45,997 bases of DNA, from the NCBI GenBank assembly GCA_004124405.1, contig SCKP01000009.1, positions 1-45,997 on the forward strand, read 5' to 3'. Under the pieces are notes generated by a model. That model had not been told where the DNA came from, ran no database searches, and worked only from the letters and a program-made list of their open reading frames with translations. A program made the position numbers and the translations under genes. The DNA is from Fidelibacterota bacterium. Lineage in GTDB: Bacteria > Fidelibacterota > Marinisomatia > SCGC-AAA003-L08 > D37C17. Shown here one piece after another: positions 8,816 to 18,242 of this stretch (position 1 is the first letter of the stretch; each line of letters begins with the position of its first letter).

Positions 8816-11800
8816 ATGATACAGAAAATAAAATATTTAATTTATATTCAATTTATATCAATGGCTTTAGGGCAATTTGGACAGAATATCGTCCAATATG
8901 ATGATTTTACATGGCATTTCATTCAGTCCAAGCATTTTGATATTTATTATGCTGAGGATGGCAGGTCACATGCAGAGTTTACAGCAGATGAAGCAGAAGC
9001 GGCCTACCTGAAAATATCCGACCGGCTCAATTGGCGATTAAAAAGTAGAGTTTCTATTATTGTATATAATTCCCATAACGATTTTCAACAAACCAATGTT
9101 GTAGATAGCTATATGTTTGAAGGAATTGGCGGTGTAACTGAGTTGTATAAAAATAGGATTGTCATACCATTCGATGCCTCAAATCAGGAGTTTAAACATG
9201 TTATTCATCATGAATTGGTTCATGCATTTATTAATGATTCTGTATATGGTGGAAGCCTAAAGAATATGGTTGCCAGTTCTATAAAAGTTCACATTCCTAT
9301 GTGGATGAATGAAGGGTTAGCAGAATATCTTTCCAGTGGTTGGGATACCAACTCAGAAATGTGGATTCGAGATTTAGCAATCAATGGAGGAGAATTCCCC
9401 CAGATACGTCAACTCACAGGCTATATGGCATATAGAGGCGGACAGTCAGTCTGGAATTTCATTACTGAAAAATGGGGGGAAGAGTCCATTGCAGAAATTT
9501 TCTATCAGTTAAAAAAATCAAATAAAATCGAAACCGGATTTAAAAGAGCGTTGGGTGTTGATTTAAAAAAACTTAATGAACAATGGCATCAATATTTAAA
9601 AGAACAATACTGGCCAGATGTGGCAAATCGAGAGAACATTCCTGATTTTGCCAGACAGTTGACCGATCATGAAGAATTGGAGAACACCTATAATATAGCA
9701 CCAGCAATTTCACCAGATGGAAGCCGTATTGCGATTTTTTCCAACAAGTCCGGACCTATGGCAATATATCTTATTTCTGCTGAAGACGGAAAATTTATCA
9801 AAAAAATTATTCAGGGAGAACGAAATTCAGAATTCGAAGAATTACACATTCTAAAACCAGGTATTACCTGGTCTGAAGATAGTAAAAAAATTGCCTTTGC
9901 TGCAAAATCTGGGAAATCTGACGCACTTTTTATTGTGGATTTGAAGTCGGGAAAAAGGAAAAAGCATCGGCTGAATATGGAAGGTATCTTCAGGCCAGCA
10001 TGGCGGCCGGGAACCAATGAAATTGCATTTATTGGAAATAATGGGATATCCAGTGACATTTACCTTTTTAACCTGGATTCTGAAAAACTCACAAACCTCA
10101 CTAAAGATTGGTTTACCGATGACCAAATATCCTGGTTTCCTGATGGTAAGTCTATTTTGTTTATTTCTGACAGAGATAATGTTTTAGAAACGGGAATTAC
10201 CAATAAACCGGAAAATCATCTGTTTCATCAAACCGATATTTATAAATTAAATATTGAATCGGGAATAGTGGAAAGAATTACAGATACTCCCTTTAATGAG
10301 ATGTATCCCTGTATTTCAAATGATAGTAATTATCTTGCATTCATTTCTGATAAAAGTGGAATTAATAATATTTACCTTTTTTCAGATATTCAATCCCAGG
10401 ATAAATATCAAAACCCCCAGGTGATTACAAATGTTCTCACAGGAATTACACAACTTTCCTGGAACGGGGATGATACTCAACTCATTTTCACCGGTTTTTT
10501 TAATAAAGGATATGATATTTATACATTTAATAATCCCATTCAAAAAATTGCGGAGAATATTCAAGTTGCTCCAGCAGCGTGGACATTAAAATTTGAAAAA
10601 CTTGAATTGTTAAGAAATGAAGAAACAAGAAAAAGTAAGTCGTTTATCAGTGCGGATAAATATAAAAATTATATTTTTTCAGGCGTTGATGCTACAGAGG
10701 ATGTTCTTACTTCTCCTGAAATTGTTGAATTGGATACCTCTGCAGTTTACGATAGCACCGGATTATTTCGAACCCACCTATACAAAACCCGGTTCACCTT
10801 AGATTTTGCACAAGCCTATTATGCTTTCGACACCCGCTATGGGGGGCAGGGTATGGCGTATTTTTTATTCAGTGATATTTTAGGCGATCATAAACTCCAG
10901 TTGGGAACTGAAATGGTGGTGGATCTACAGCGTTCAGATTATTTTCTTTTATATCGTCTTCTCCCCTATAAAATAGACTGGAATTTTGTATTTTACCATC
11001 TTGCATACCAATATAGCCAATTTACCTCGAATAGTTACCTGAGTAATGTTACCCTTTATCAGAATTTTGGAACCAGTATAAATGCAAGTAAACCTCTTTC
11101 TCGATTTAATAGGGTTAATGGCGGAATAGATTTGAACCATATTATCAAATCAACTATAAATACTATATATGACGATTTTAATCAACCCTATGATGAAAAA
11201 ATTAACCATGTCAGTTCATTTACTACAGTCATTCCATCTATAAAATATACTTGGGATAATGCCCTGTGGTCTTACACATATCCCATTGAAGGATTCAGGT
11301 ATTATTTGAAATATCGAACGAGTCCGGGAATTAATGAGAAATCGCTCTCTTTTCATTCAGCAACGATGGATGGACGAAAATATTTTCGTCTGTTTAATGG
11401 TGTCAGTCTTGCAGGCCGATTTTTTGCAGGTACCAATTGGGGAATTGATGCCCAGAAATTTCGATTGGGAGGAGTACCCTGGCTATTCTCATCCGATAAA
11501 TACAGTGAAAGGTTTTACGGAGGTCAGGAAGAACCACCCGATGTAGAGGAGTTATACTTTTCAGAATATATCATGCCGCTGAGAGGTGTACAAATTTCAA
11601 ATAAATTTGGTCAAAATGTATTTCTGGCAAATTTAGAATTACGGCTCCCCTTTTTAATCTATTATTTTCCGGCAATAAAATATTTGGGGCAGATTAACGG
11701 TGTATTATTTACTGACTTTGGGGTAACATGGGATTCTGATTATCCCGAATTTTGGGACAACTCAAATTGGCAGAATAATAGCAACACCGGTTGGCTTATG

Positions 11801-11932
11801 TCCTACGGTTTTGGCCCCCGGTTTATCTTTCTTGGTATGCCCTGGCAGCTCGATTATGCCTGGGAATATAATCCCCATAAAGGAACTATTTCAGATCGGA
11901 AATGGTACCTCACAATTGGTTTGGATTTCTAA
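8816..11932 (+). CDS. Exported metallopeptidase, beta-propeller and outer-membrane barrel protein, 1038 aa
   Basis: After an N-terminal signal (LIYIQFISMALGQ) comes a peptidase MA-like domain with HELVH at residues 132-136 and the third ligand Glu in WMNEGLAEYL near 166, the gluzincin zinc site. Residues of about 280-600 hold TolB-like propeller repeats (APAISPDGSRIAIFSNKSG, GITWSEDSKKIAFAAKSGK, DQISWFPDGKSILFISDRD). The C-terminal 350 residues resemble an outer-membrane beta barrel of the surface-antigen kind (FRLGGVPWLF, FLANLELRLPFLIYYFPAIK) and end in the aromatic-rich strand WYLTIGLDF. It may be a cell-surface protease or an envelope quality-control protein. The substrate is unknown. Proteins of this build occur in Bacteroidetes-like phyla. 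Confidence 0.8.
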   Translation: MIQKIKYLIYIQFISMALGQFGQNIVQYDDFTWHFIQSKHFDIYYAEDGRSHAEFTADEAEAAYLKISDRLNWRLKSRVSIIVYNSHNDFQQTNVVDSYMFEGIGGVTELYKNRIVIPFDASNQEFKHVIHHELVHAFINDSVYGGSLKNMVASSIKVHIPMWMNEGLAEYLSSGWDTNSEMWIRDLAINGGEFPQIRQLTGYMAYRGGQSVWNFITEKWGEESIAEIFYQLKKSNKIETGFKRALGVDLKKLNEQWHQYLKEQYWPDVANRENIPDFARQLTDHEELENTYNIAPAISPDGSRIAIFSNKSGPMAIYLISAEDGKFIKKIIQGERNSEFEELHILKPGITWSEDSKKIAFAAKSGKSDALFIVDLKSGKRKKHRLNMEGIFRPAWRPGTNEIAFIGNNGISSDIYLFNLDSEKLTNLTKDWFTDDQISWFPDGKSILFISDRDNVLETGITNKPENHLFHQTDIYKLNIESGIVERITDTPFNEMYPCISNDSNYLAFISDKSGINNIYLFSDIQSQDKYQNPQVITNVLTGITQLSWNGDDTQLIFTGFFNKGYDIYTFNNPIQKIAENIQVAPAAWTLKFEKLELLRNEETRKSKSFISADKYKNYIFSGVDATEDVLTSPEIVELDTSAVYDSTGLFRTHLYKTRFTLDFAQAYYAFDTRYGGQGMAYFLFSDILGDHKLQLGTEMVVDLQRSDYFLLYRLLPYKIDWNFVFYHLAYQYSQFTSNSYLSNVTLYQNFGTSINASKPLSRFNRVNGGIDLNHIIKSTINTIYDDFNQPYDEKINHVSSFTTVIPSIKYTWDNALWSYTYPIEGFRYYLKYRTSPGINEKSLSFHSATMDGRKYFRLFNGVSLAGRFFAGTNWGIDAQKFRLGGVPWLFSSDKYSERFYGGQEEPPDVEELYFSEYIMPLRGVQISNKFGQNVFLANLELRLPFLIYYFPAIKYLGQINGVLFTDFGVTWDSDYPEFWDNSNWQNNSNTGWLMSYGFGPRFIFLGMPWQLDYAWEYNPHKGTISDRKWYLTIGLDF

Positions 11933-11960
11933 AACCTTTTCCTGAATTAATTAGAAACTA

Positions 11961-12884
11961 TTGAATATTACTTTTCCACTTGCAGGAGAAATATTTTCAC
12001 TTTGCAGTGCAGTATTTTGGGCATTGGCTGTTATATTTTTTAAACAGGCTGGAGAAAAAATTCACCCCATAGTTATAAATTTATTTAAAAATGGACTTGG
12101 CGTTTTACTCTTCACAATAACGCTGCTCTTTTTAGGAGAGTCTATTTTTACACCAGAGGGGGTGGTTCTAACGAATGAAGATTTTTTTCGGTTGATTGTG
12201 AGCGGTATTATCGGAATAGGAATCGCTGATATAATATTTCTTCATTCGTTAAATATTATTGGGGCAGGAATATCTGCTTTAGTGGATACAGTTTACAGTC
12301 CATTTGTAATCTTCTTTGCATATATTTTCCTGGGAGAACATTTATCTCCCTTACAATTTTTAGGTGCGGGGTGCATTATTGGCGCAATTATTTTTGCATC
12401 CTTGAAACTACAAAATATCCCCACCACCAGAAAACGTTTAGAATATGGTATTATTTTGTGTATTCTTGCCATTGCAATGATGGCATTTGCCATTGTGTTG
12501 GTTAAACCGGTATTAAGTAAATTTCAAGGAGATATTCCCAAACTAATGTGGATTGCAGGTTTTCGTTTAGTGCCAGGAAGCATAGTTCCCTTAATCATCT
12601 TTCTCTTGCTTAATAAAAAACAGAAGTTACTAAAACCGTTAAAAGATAGAAAAATATGGTTTCCCTTAATAGGGGGCTCTGTTTTTGCAACCTACTTAGG
12701 GATATTTTTTTGGATTATAGGGATGAGTCTCACAACAGCATCTACTGCCAGCATTCTCAATCAAACAGCGACAATTTTCATCTTAATTTTTGCAAGAATA
12801 TTCCTAAAAGAACCCCTTACAAAGCGAAGGGTATTGGCAATTTTAATTGCAGTGGCAGGAGCCTATCTGGTTTTTATCGGGTAA
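11961..12884 (+). CDS. EamA-family (DMT) transporter, 307 aa
   Basis: Ten membrane helices in two EamA repeats make up the protein. The first starts with ICSAVFWALAVIFFKQAGEK-like sequence and the second with the region WIAGFRLVPGSIVPLIIF. The repeat-ending motifs GEHLSPLQFLGAGCIIGAII and KEPLTKRRVLAILIAVAGAY are typical of the drug/metabolite transporter superfamily. The substrate cannot be told. The start is a TTG with no strong ribosome site, so the exact N terminus is uncertain. The gene converges on folA with 3 bases between the stop codons. Confidence 0.85.
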   Translation: MNITFPLAGEIFSLCSAVFWALAVIFFKQAGEKIHPIVINLFKNGLGVLLFTITLLFLGESIFTPEGVVLTNEDFFRLIVSGIIGIGIADIIFLHSLNIIGAGISALVDTVYSPFVIFFAYIFLGEHLSPLQFLGAGCIIGAIIFASLKLQNIPTTRKRLEYGIILCILAIAMMAFAIVLVKPVLSKFQGDIPKLMWIAGFRLVPGSIVPLIIFLLLNKKQKLLKPLKDRKIWFPLIGGSVFATYLGIFFWIIGMSLTTASTASILNQTATIFILIFARIFLKEPLTKRRVLAILIAVAGAYLVFIG

Positions 12885-12887
12885 GTA

Positions 12888-13367
12888 TTATTTCTTTACC
12901 CAATGGGAGTAAATGGCGTCATTACCCAATTTTACTTCGCTGATTTTCTCAAATTCTTCCTTAATTTTCAGCAAGGTTACAGGAAAGTAAGTATCGATCC
13001 CCTCGGTGCTTTTATCAACGAAGGTTATATGAAGCTCATCAGCCTTGTGAATGAAATTACGATAAACTTTTGAACCTCCAATAACAAAAAGAGTGGACGT
13101 TCCCTGAGCATCTAAATTTTCAACACATTCTTCAACAGAAGAATAAGACTCAACTTCCTGCATATTTTTACTGCTTAAAACAATATTATTTCTTTTTGGT
13201 AAGGGTTTGATGGGGAGAGATTCCCATGTATGCCTTCCCATTAAAACTGTAGAGTTTAAAGTGAGCTTTTTAAAATTTTTAAGGTCTTCAGAAATATGCC
13301 ATGGAAGTTTCCCATCCTTACCTATTCCACCATTTTTATCCTGTGCCCAAATAAGATGAATTTTCAT
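12888..13367 (-). CDS. folA: Dihydrofolate reductase
   Basis: The 159 residues carry the DHFR signature: IWAQDKNGGIGKDGKLPWHI at the N terminus, VLMGRHTWESLP for cofactor binding, and VIGGSKVYRNF. The enzyme reduces dihydrofolate to tetrahydrofolate with NADPH. It begins two bases after thyA stops, so thyA-folA form an operon: the synthase oxidises the folate that DHFR reduces again. Confidence 0.95.
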   Translation of the reverse strand: MKIHLIWAQDKNGGIGKDGKLPWHISEDLKNFKKLTLNSTVLMGRHTWESLPIKPLPKRNNIVLSSKNMQEVESYSSVEECVENLDAQGTSTLFVIGGSKVYRNFIHKADELHITFVDKSTEGIDTYFPVTLLKIKEEFEKISEVKLGNDAIYSHWVKK

Positions 13368-13369
13368 AA

Positions 13370-14188
13370 TTATACAGCGACAGGGAATTTAATAACTGGG
13401 TGATATTCGTAATTTTTTAGAGAAAAATCCTCAAATTTCAAATCCCAAAAGGGTTTATTTACGATTTCAAGAGACGGCAGTGGGAATGGTTTTCGGCCAA
13501 GTTGTTCTTCCAAGCCTACAACATGATCCACATAAATATGGGCATCATTGATATAGTGGGAAAATTCTCCCAGCTCCAGTCCAGTTTCATTAGCAATCAT
13601 TTGAGTGAGAGCAGCGTAACAAGCAAGATTAAATGGAATACCCAGGGCGATATCTCCGCTCCGCTGAGTAAGATGACAATTCAGCTTACCATTTATGACA
13701 TTGAAGATAAAAAATGCATGGCAGCTTGGAAGGGCAATTTCATCCAACACAGCAGGATTCCAGGCACTAACCACCATCCTTCGGGAGTTGGGGTTTGTTT
13801 TGATGAGTTCAATAACGTTTTGTATTTGGTTTATATGGTGGTGATGGATCTCCCCATTTCCTGGTTGTTTTTCATAGGCGTCCCAATTCACCCACTGATA
13901 TCCGTACATTTTACCCACTTCCCAGTTTTTTTCTTCGGATGTCCAGGCATCCCAGATTTTGGTATGCTGTCTTAAATTCCGAATATGTGTTTCTCCGGAT
14001 AAATACCAGAGCAATTCTCGGATTACCGAATTGAAATACACCTTTTTTGTGGTGATGAGTGGAAATCCATTTTGCAGATTTACCTTATAATGATACCCGA
14101 AAACCATAAGGGTATCAGTCCCGGTACGGTTGGTTTTTATTGTACCGTTTTTTAGTACATGCGAAACAAGGTCAAGGTACTCTTTCAT
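13370..14188 (-). CDS. thyA: Thymidylate synthase
   Basis: The 272 residues fit ThyA: the NRTGTDTLMVFGYHYKVNL start, the catalytic cysteine in LPSCHAFFIFNV, the RSGDIALGIPFNLACYA block, and HIYVDHV near the end. It methylates dUMP to dTMP using methylene-tetrahydrofolate. It is the first gene of the thyA-folA pair. About 450 AT-rich bases separate it from the divergent ribonucleotide reductase, leaving room for promoters of both. Confidence 0.96.
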   Translation of the reverse strand: MKEYLDLVSHVLKNGTIKTNRTGTDTLMVFGYHYKVNLQNGFPLITTKKVYFNSVIRELLWYLSGETHIRNLRQHTKIWDAWTSEEKNWEVGKMYGYQWVNWDAYEKQPGNGEIHHHHINQIQNVIELIKTNPNSRRMVVSAWNPAVLDEIALPSCHAFFIFNVINGKLNCHLTQRSGDIALGIPFNLACYAALTQMIANETGLELGEFSHYINDAHIYVDHVVGLEEQLGRKPFPLPSLEIVNKPFWDLKFEDFSLKNYEYHPVIKFPVAV

Positions 14189-14635
14189 AAATTAGGTTAT
14201 GTGATATAGTGTGAAATTATTATTTAATTGATCGGTGAAATATAAAAATAATATTCCATTTATTAATTGCTGATTCTGTATAAAAAAAAGACTTAATTTT
14301 ATCTTATTAATTTGTAGGCAATTAGCTTGAAAAAATAAAATAATGTTACATTTTGTAATATTTCATTTTGCCAATGACCACTATGTAGGGTATATTTTTT
14401 ATAAGAGATAGGTATATGTTGTGTTAAATTGTATTTCTTATCCGACGAGAAACAAAACACAAAATAAGAAAATTCCAGCCTCCAATCTGGATTGTATAGC
14501 ATCTTATTATTATACTGGTTTTACCTGATAATCTCTGCCTCTAAGGAGATAACCCAAATAGGGATATGAGGGATATATTGAACTCATTTCCAATAAAATA
14601 GCAATAAAAAACAACTTATTTGTTAGGGAAAGTTT
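14189..14635. other. Divergent intergenic region, thyA / nrdJ
   Basis: These 447 very AT-rich bases lie between two divergent nucleotide-synthesis operons and must hold both promoters. A 67-codon frame on the minus strand (14299-14502) has no ribosome site and an unlikely composition, so I treat it as chance. I looked for a cobalamin riboswitch before the B12-type reductase and for paired NrdR boxes and saw neither convincingly. A GGGAAAG sequence just before the nrdJ start serves as ribosome site. Confidence 0.5.
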
Positions 14636-17164
14636 ATGTCAAATAGGCATTTTGAAGATATGTTTAAACATCGGGGTAAAACGGTGAATATCATCGGAAA
14701 AACCAGAGTAAAAACATATAGAGACCTTTATAGACAATTAACGGAATTACAAGAAAAAAATGAAATTCCGGTGCACGATAATTATCTGGGTGATAATGAA
14801 TTAGCGCAAAATCTGTATAAGAAAAAATATTTTATTAAAGATTTAAATTCTGATTTAATTGAAAATACTCCTGAAGATGTTTTTAAAAGGTTGAGTTCAT
14901 TTCTTGCCACTGTGGAAGGCACCAAAGCAAAACAGAAAAAATGGGCAACCAAATTTTATGAAGAATTATTTGAAGGCCGATTCATTCCCGGTGGGCGGGT
15001 ATTGGCAGGAGCAGGTGATCTTTACCGTCTTAAAACCTTAGCCAATTGTTTTGTAACAAAAATTCAAAGAGATGAAATAGATTCCATATATAAGGCTGCC
15101 TTCGAATGTGCCAGAACATATTCTTATGGTGGCGGTATTGGAGTAGATATATCATCTCTCAGACCAAAAGATTCAATTGTACATAATGCAGCAGACAGCT
15201 CAACAGGAGCTGTTTCATTCATGGAGCTTTACTCTCTTACCACGGGCTTAATTGGGCAGAGTGGCCGGAGAGGAGCTTTAATGCTTACCATTGATGTAAA
15301 ACATCCCGATATTGAGCATTTTCTAAAAGTTAAAAAGGTCCCCAATTGGGTTACCAATCAAATCGTAGATCAATGTAATTGGTCTGGTCATTTTGATAAA
15401 CATGAGTTGGAAACCATTAAAAAACAGGTTATGGAAAACACCCAGGTACGTTTTGCCAATATTTCTGTAAAAGCAAGTGATGAATTCATGCAGGCGGTAG
15501 ATGAACAGCGAGAATATCTTCAAGGTGAATATCTGGTTTATCAGAAAAAGAAAAACAACATTCTCAATAATGCACCGCAGGATATTGACAATATTCATTA
15601 TTCAATTAATATTCCTTCAAAGGATATAAGCAATTATGCATTGATGGACAGCTTTTCCACATTTGCCCGAATGAAAAATTGGCTGGAACAGAAGTATAAT
15701 GTCAGCATTACGAAATCAAAATTTAGCAATAAATTGAATAGGGATGTATATGGAGATATTTCTATTGAATTAAATAATGAAGAGTATGATTTAGCGATAC
15801 GCCAGGCAGGTGATTTCATGTTGTATTTCAGCAGCGAACAAACAGGAGAAATCCGGAGAATGGTTAAAGCCCGGGATATTTGGGACCAGTTCATTGAAGG
15901 GAATTATAAAACAGCTGAACCAGGCTTGATTTTCTGGAGTACTATGAGTAAATATTCTCCTTCAAATTATGTAGGGAAACCAATTATCTGTACAAACCCA
16001 TGTGCTGAAGTTCCTCTCGAAGATGGTGGCGCTTGCAATTTAGGCTCATTAAATTTATCCTGTTTTATTGAAAATGGCTATGAAGCCAATGCAAAAATAA
16101 ACTGGGATCAATTGGCAGAATCAACGGCGATCCTTATTCGATTTCTTGATAATGTTGTCACTTGGAATGAAGATTTAAATGCCCTTGAAAAGCAGAAAGT
16201 GGCAGCACGGGAAACGCGTCGCCTCGGTTTAGGTATAATGGGAATTGCAGATATGCTGAACCAATTGGGATTGGGCTATGATAGCGATGAAGGAATTGCC
16301 ATCATAACACAAGCTATGGAATTCATAACCAATGCAGCCTTTCAGGCATCAGCATCTCTTGCAGCGGAAAAAGGAGCATCTCCCATTTATTCAGAAGAAG
16401 AATATATGAAGTGTCCATTTATTAAGGCCGCACTCAGTAAGGAGACACAATCTCTTATCCGTGAGAAGGGTATTCGAAATATTGCCATCATGTCAATTGC
16501 ACCTACTGGATCTATATCCAATATCATTAAAGGAATTCAAGTAGGAGGAAAAAATTACATCGGGGTTTCAGGAGGAGTGGAACCAATTTTTGCTCTCTAT
16601 TATACACGAAGAACAGAATCATTCAAAAAGAATGAATTTTATAAGGTTTTTCATTCCTCAGTACAGGCATATATAGATAAAATGGATTTGAGAAAAGAGC
16701 TGGAGGATGCCAATAATATAGAAGATATCCTGCCGGATTATTTTCTACGGACTGCACACCATATAAAACCAGAAAAGCGTGTGGAAATTCAGGGATTAAT
16801 TCAACGCTATATTGATCACAGCATATCATCAACTATTAATCTTCCTGAAGATGTGCAGCCAGAAGTCATATCAGATATATATCTTAATGCTTGGAAAAAA
16901 GATTTGAAAGGATTAACAATATATAGAGATGGAAGCCGGTTTCCAATTCTAAGTACAGATAGAAAACTTACAGAATTTCAAAAAGTAAAAGAAAATAAAT
17001 ACAAAATTTCAATAGATGGAGATCAGATTATTACTGCAAATGGAGAAGAAATAATTAAACTACCAGATGGATCCCTTACTACAGTTTATCATTATATGAA
17101 AAATAGTAATGTTGCAATAGAGGAAGTCTTAACAAACACAGAATTTGAGGAAATAGCAACATGA
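14636..17164 (+). CDS. nrdJ: Class II (adenosylcobalamin-dependent) ribonucleotide reductase, catalytic part
   Basis: This 842-residue protein makes deoxyribonucleotides from ribonucleotides by a cysteine radical formed with coenzyme B12. It has the NrdJ opening FIPGGRVLAGAG, the redox cysteine in LANCFV, SYGGGIGVDISSLRP, the loop NPCAE (454-458) with the radical cysteine, the second redox cysteine in GGACNLGSLNLS, and SIAPTGSISNI. No gene for a radical-generating small subunit is near, which supports class II. The usual C-terminal extension is missing and is encoded by the next gene, whose start overlaps the TGA stop here as ATGA. Such split enzymes are known, for example NrdJa/NrdJb of Pseudomonas aeruginosa. 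Confidence 0.9.
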   Translation: MSNRHFEDMFKHRGKTVNIIGKTRVKTYRDLYRQLTELQEKNEIPVHDNYLGDNELAQNLYKKKYFIKDLNSDLIENTPEDVFKRLSSFLATVEGTKAKQKKWATKFYEELFEGRFIPGGRVLAGAGDLYRLKTLANCFVTKIQRDEIDSIYKAAFECARTYSYGGGIGVDISSLRPKDSIVHNAADSSTGAVSFMELYSLTTGLIGQSGRRGALMLTIDVKHPDIEHFLKVKKVPNWVTNQIVDQCNWSGHFDKHELETIKKQVMENTQVRFANISVKASDEFMQAVDEQREYLQGEYLVYQKKKNNILNNAPQDIDNIHYSINIPSKDISNYALMDSFSTFARMKNWLEQKYNVSITKSKFSNKLNRDVYGDISIELNNEEYDLAIRQAGDFMLYFSSEQTGEIRRMVKARDIWDQFIEGNYKTAEPGLIFWSTMSKYSPSNYVGKPIICTNPCAEVPLEDGGACNLGSLNLSCFIENGYEANAKINWDQLAESTAILIRFLDNVVTWNEDLNALEKQKVAARETRRLGLGIMGIADMLNQLGLGYDSDEGIAIITQAMEFITNAAFQASASLAAEKGASPIYSEEEYMKCPFIKAALSKETQSLIREKGIRNIAIMSIAPTGSISNIIKGIQVGGKNYIGVSGGVEPIFALYYTRRTESFKKNEFYKVFHSSVQAYIDKMDLRKELEDANNIEDILPDYFLRTAHHIKPEKRVEIQGLIQRYIDHSISSTINLPEDVQPEVISDIYLNAWKKDLKGLTIYRDGSRFPILSTDRKLTEFQKVKENKYKISIDGDQIITANGEEIIKLPDGSLTTVYHYMKNSNVAIEEVLTNTEFEEIAT

Positions 17165-17805
17165 TTAAAATTGGAGCCAATGTCAAGATTGAAAAAATCT
17201 CCCAAAAGAAAAAAACTATTAGTGACAATAAAGTAGGGATAAGACCAAACCAAAATATGCAAGGCACCTATAGACCTGAGGTGGTAGATGCAAAGGTGTA
17301 TAAATTAAAGTCTGCATTTGTGAAAAATTCCGTTTTTATAACGCTAAGCTATGTCAATGATTTTGATGTGATACGTCCAATTGAGATTTTTATTAATTCA
17401 AAAGACTTAACTCGGGCACCCGAATATGTTGTACTGACCCGATTGGTATCCGCAATATTCAGAAGATCCAATGACCCCATGTTTATTCTGGAAGAATTGC
17501 AGGGAATATTTGATCCCAATGGTGGAATTTATAAAGATGGGAAATATTATCATTCTTTCTATGCAGAAATTGCAGATGTAATTGAGCGTTTTTTCTTTGA
17601 AGTTGGTGTTATTGAGCGCCCAAAGGCCAACCCAGTTGAAGATAATGGTACAGCACCAAAAGTTATACAAGCGAAGGAAGAAGGAAATTCAGGCAATATA
17701 GGGTTCAGAATTTGTAAGGAATGTAATAATAGAACATTGAAAACAGAAAATGGGTGTGATATTTGCATGGATCCGGATTGCGGATATAGTAAATGCGATA
17801 AATAA
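17161..17805 (+). CDS. nrdJb: Class II ribonucleotide reductase C-terminal subunit (NrdJb-like)
   Basis: The 214 residues match what is normally the C-terminal part of NrdJ: a TSCPD-like domain (AFVKNSVFITLSYVN, RPIEIFINSKD, LVSAIFRRSND, LEELQGIFDPNGGIY) and a cysteine-rich tail with Cys at about 185, 188, 199, 202, 207 and 212 (ICKEC...CDICMDPDC). The tail probably passes electrons to the active site and may bind zinc. The ATG lies inside the stop of the catalytic gene, so synthesis of the two is coupled. It is followed by two strong hairpin terminators. Confidence 0.85.
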   Translation: MIKIGANVKIEKISQKKKTISDNKVGIRPNQNMQGTYRPEVVDAKVYKLKSAFVKNSVFITLSYVNDFDVIRPIEIFINSKDLTRAPEYVVLTRLVSAIFRRSNDPMFILEELQGIFDPNGGIYKDGKYYHSFYAEIADVIERFFFEVGVIERPKANPVEDNGTAPKVIQAKEEGNSGNIGFRICKECNNRTLKTENGCDICMDPDCGYSKCDK

Positions 17806-17865
17806 ACTAAAAGTACCTGGTAGACATCTTTTTCCTCCTCCTCCTAGTTGTTTACCAGTAAAGCA

Positions 17866-17892
17866 AAAAGCTCGGCTCCTTCCGGGCTTTTT
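17866..17892 (+). terminator. Terminator after the ribonucleotide reductase operon
   Basis: A 9-bp stem AAAGCTCGG/CCGGGCTTT with a 6-base loop runs into TTTTTGTTATTT. It lies 60 bases after the nrdJb stop. Confidence 0.85.
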
Positions 17893-17910
17893 GTTATTTA
17901 AGAAACAAAA

Positions 17911-17956
17911 AAACCTTCAGAACCTATATTGCGAAAAGTAGGTATCCTGAAGGTTT
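17911..17956. terminator. Long hairpin, possible bidirectional terminator
   Basis: The 10-bp outer stem AAACCTTCAG/CTGAAGGTTT continues into ACCTA/TAGGT. It is flanked by an A run on the left and a short T run on the right, so it could stop transcription from either side, including from the tRNA-Glu gene on the minus strand. Confidence 0.7.
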
Positions 17957-18058
17957 TATGTAGCTATTAGCTAAAAACTAATAGCAAAGGTTTTAACTAA
18001 TATTATTTCATTCATCACCTCTGGCTTGCAAATCGTATTGAATGAAGTGAAAGTAGAT

Positions 18059-18133
18059 TGGTAGCCCGTAGGAGAATCGAACTCCTGTTACAGAGATGAA
18101 AACCCTGGGTCCTAACCACTAGACGAACGGGCC
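18059..18133 (-). tRNA. tRNA-Glu (UUC), CCA encoded
   Basis: On the minus strand the cloverleaf is complete: acceptor GGCCCGT/ACGGGCT (one G-U pair), D arm GTC/GAC, anticodon stem CAGGG/CTCTG with loop TTTTCAT (anticodon TTC), T arm AGGAG-TTCGATT-CTCCT, discriminator A and an encoded CCA at 18059-18061. It stands alone, with the exported-protein gene upstream on the same strand. Confidence 0.96.
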
Positions 18134-18242
18134 AATCAAGACTATAAATTTAGAGGGATTTAATAAATCTCACCAATAATTAATTATGATGTGTTTTAGG
18201 AATTATTCTTGTATCCAATAATCTGGGCTGGTTGTTGATCTG

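Noticed and set aside
14299-14502. 67-codon frame between thyA and nrdJ
   Set aside because: No ribosome site, an unlikely residue mix, and it lies where both promoters must be.
14189-14635. Cobalamin riboswitch before the B12-dependent reductase
   Set aside because: No B12-box-like conserved core or suitable nested stems were found by eye. A covariance-model search would settle it.
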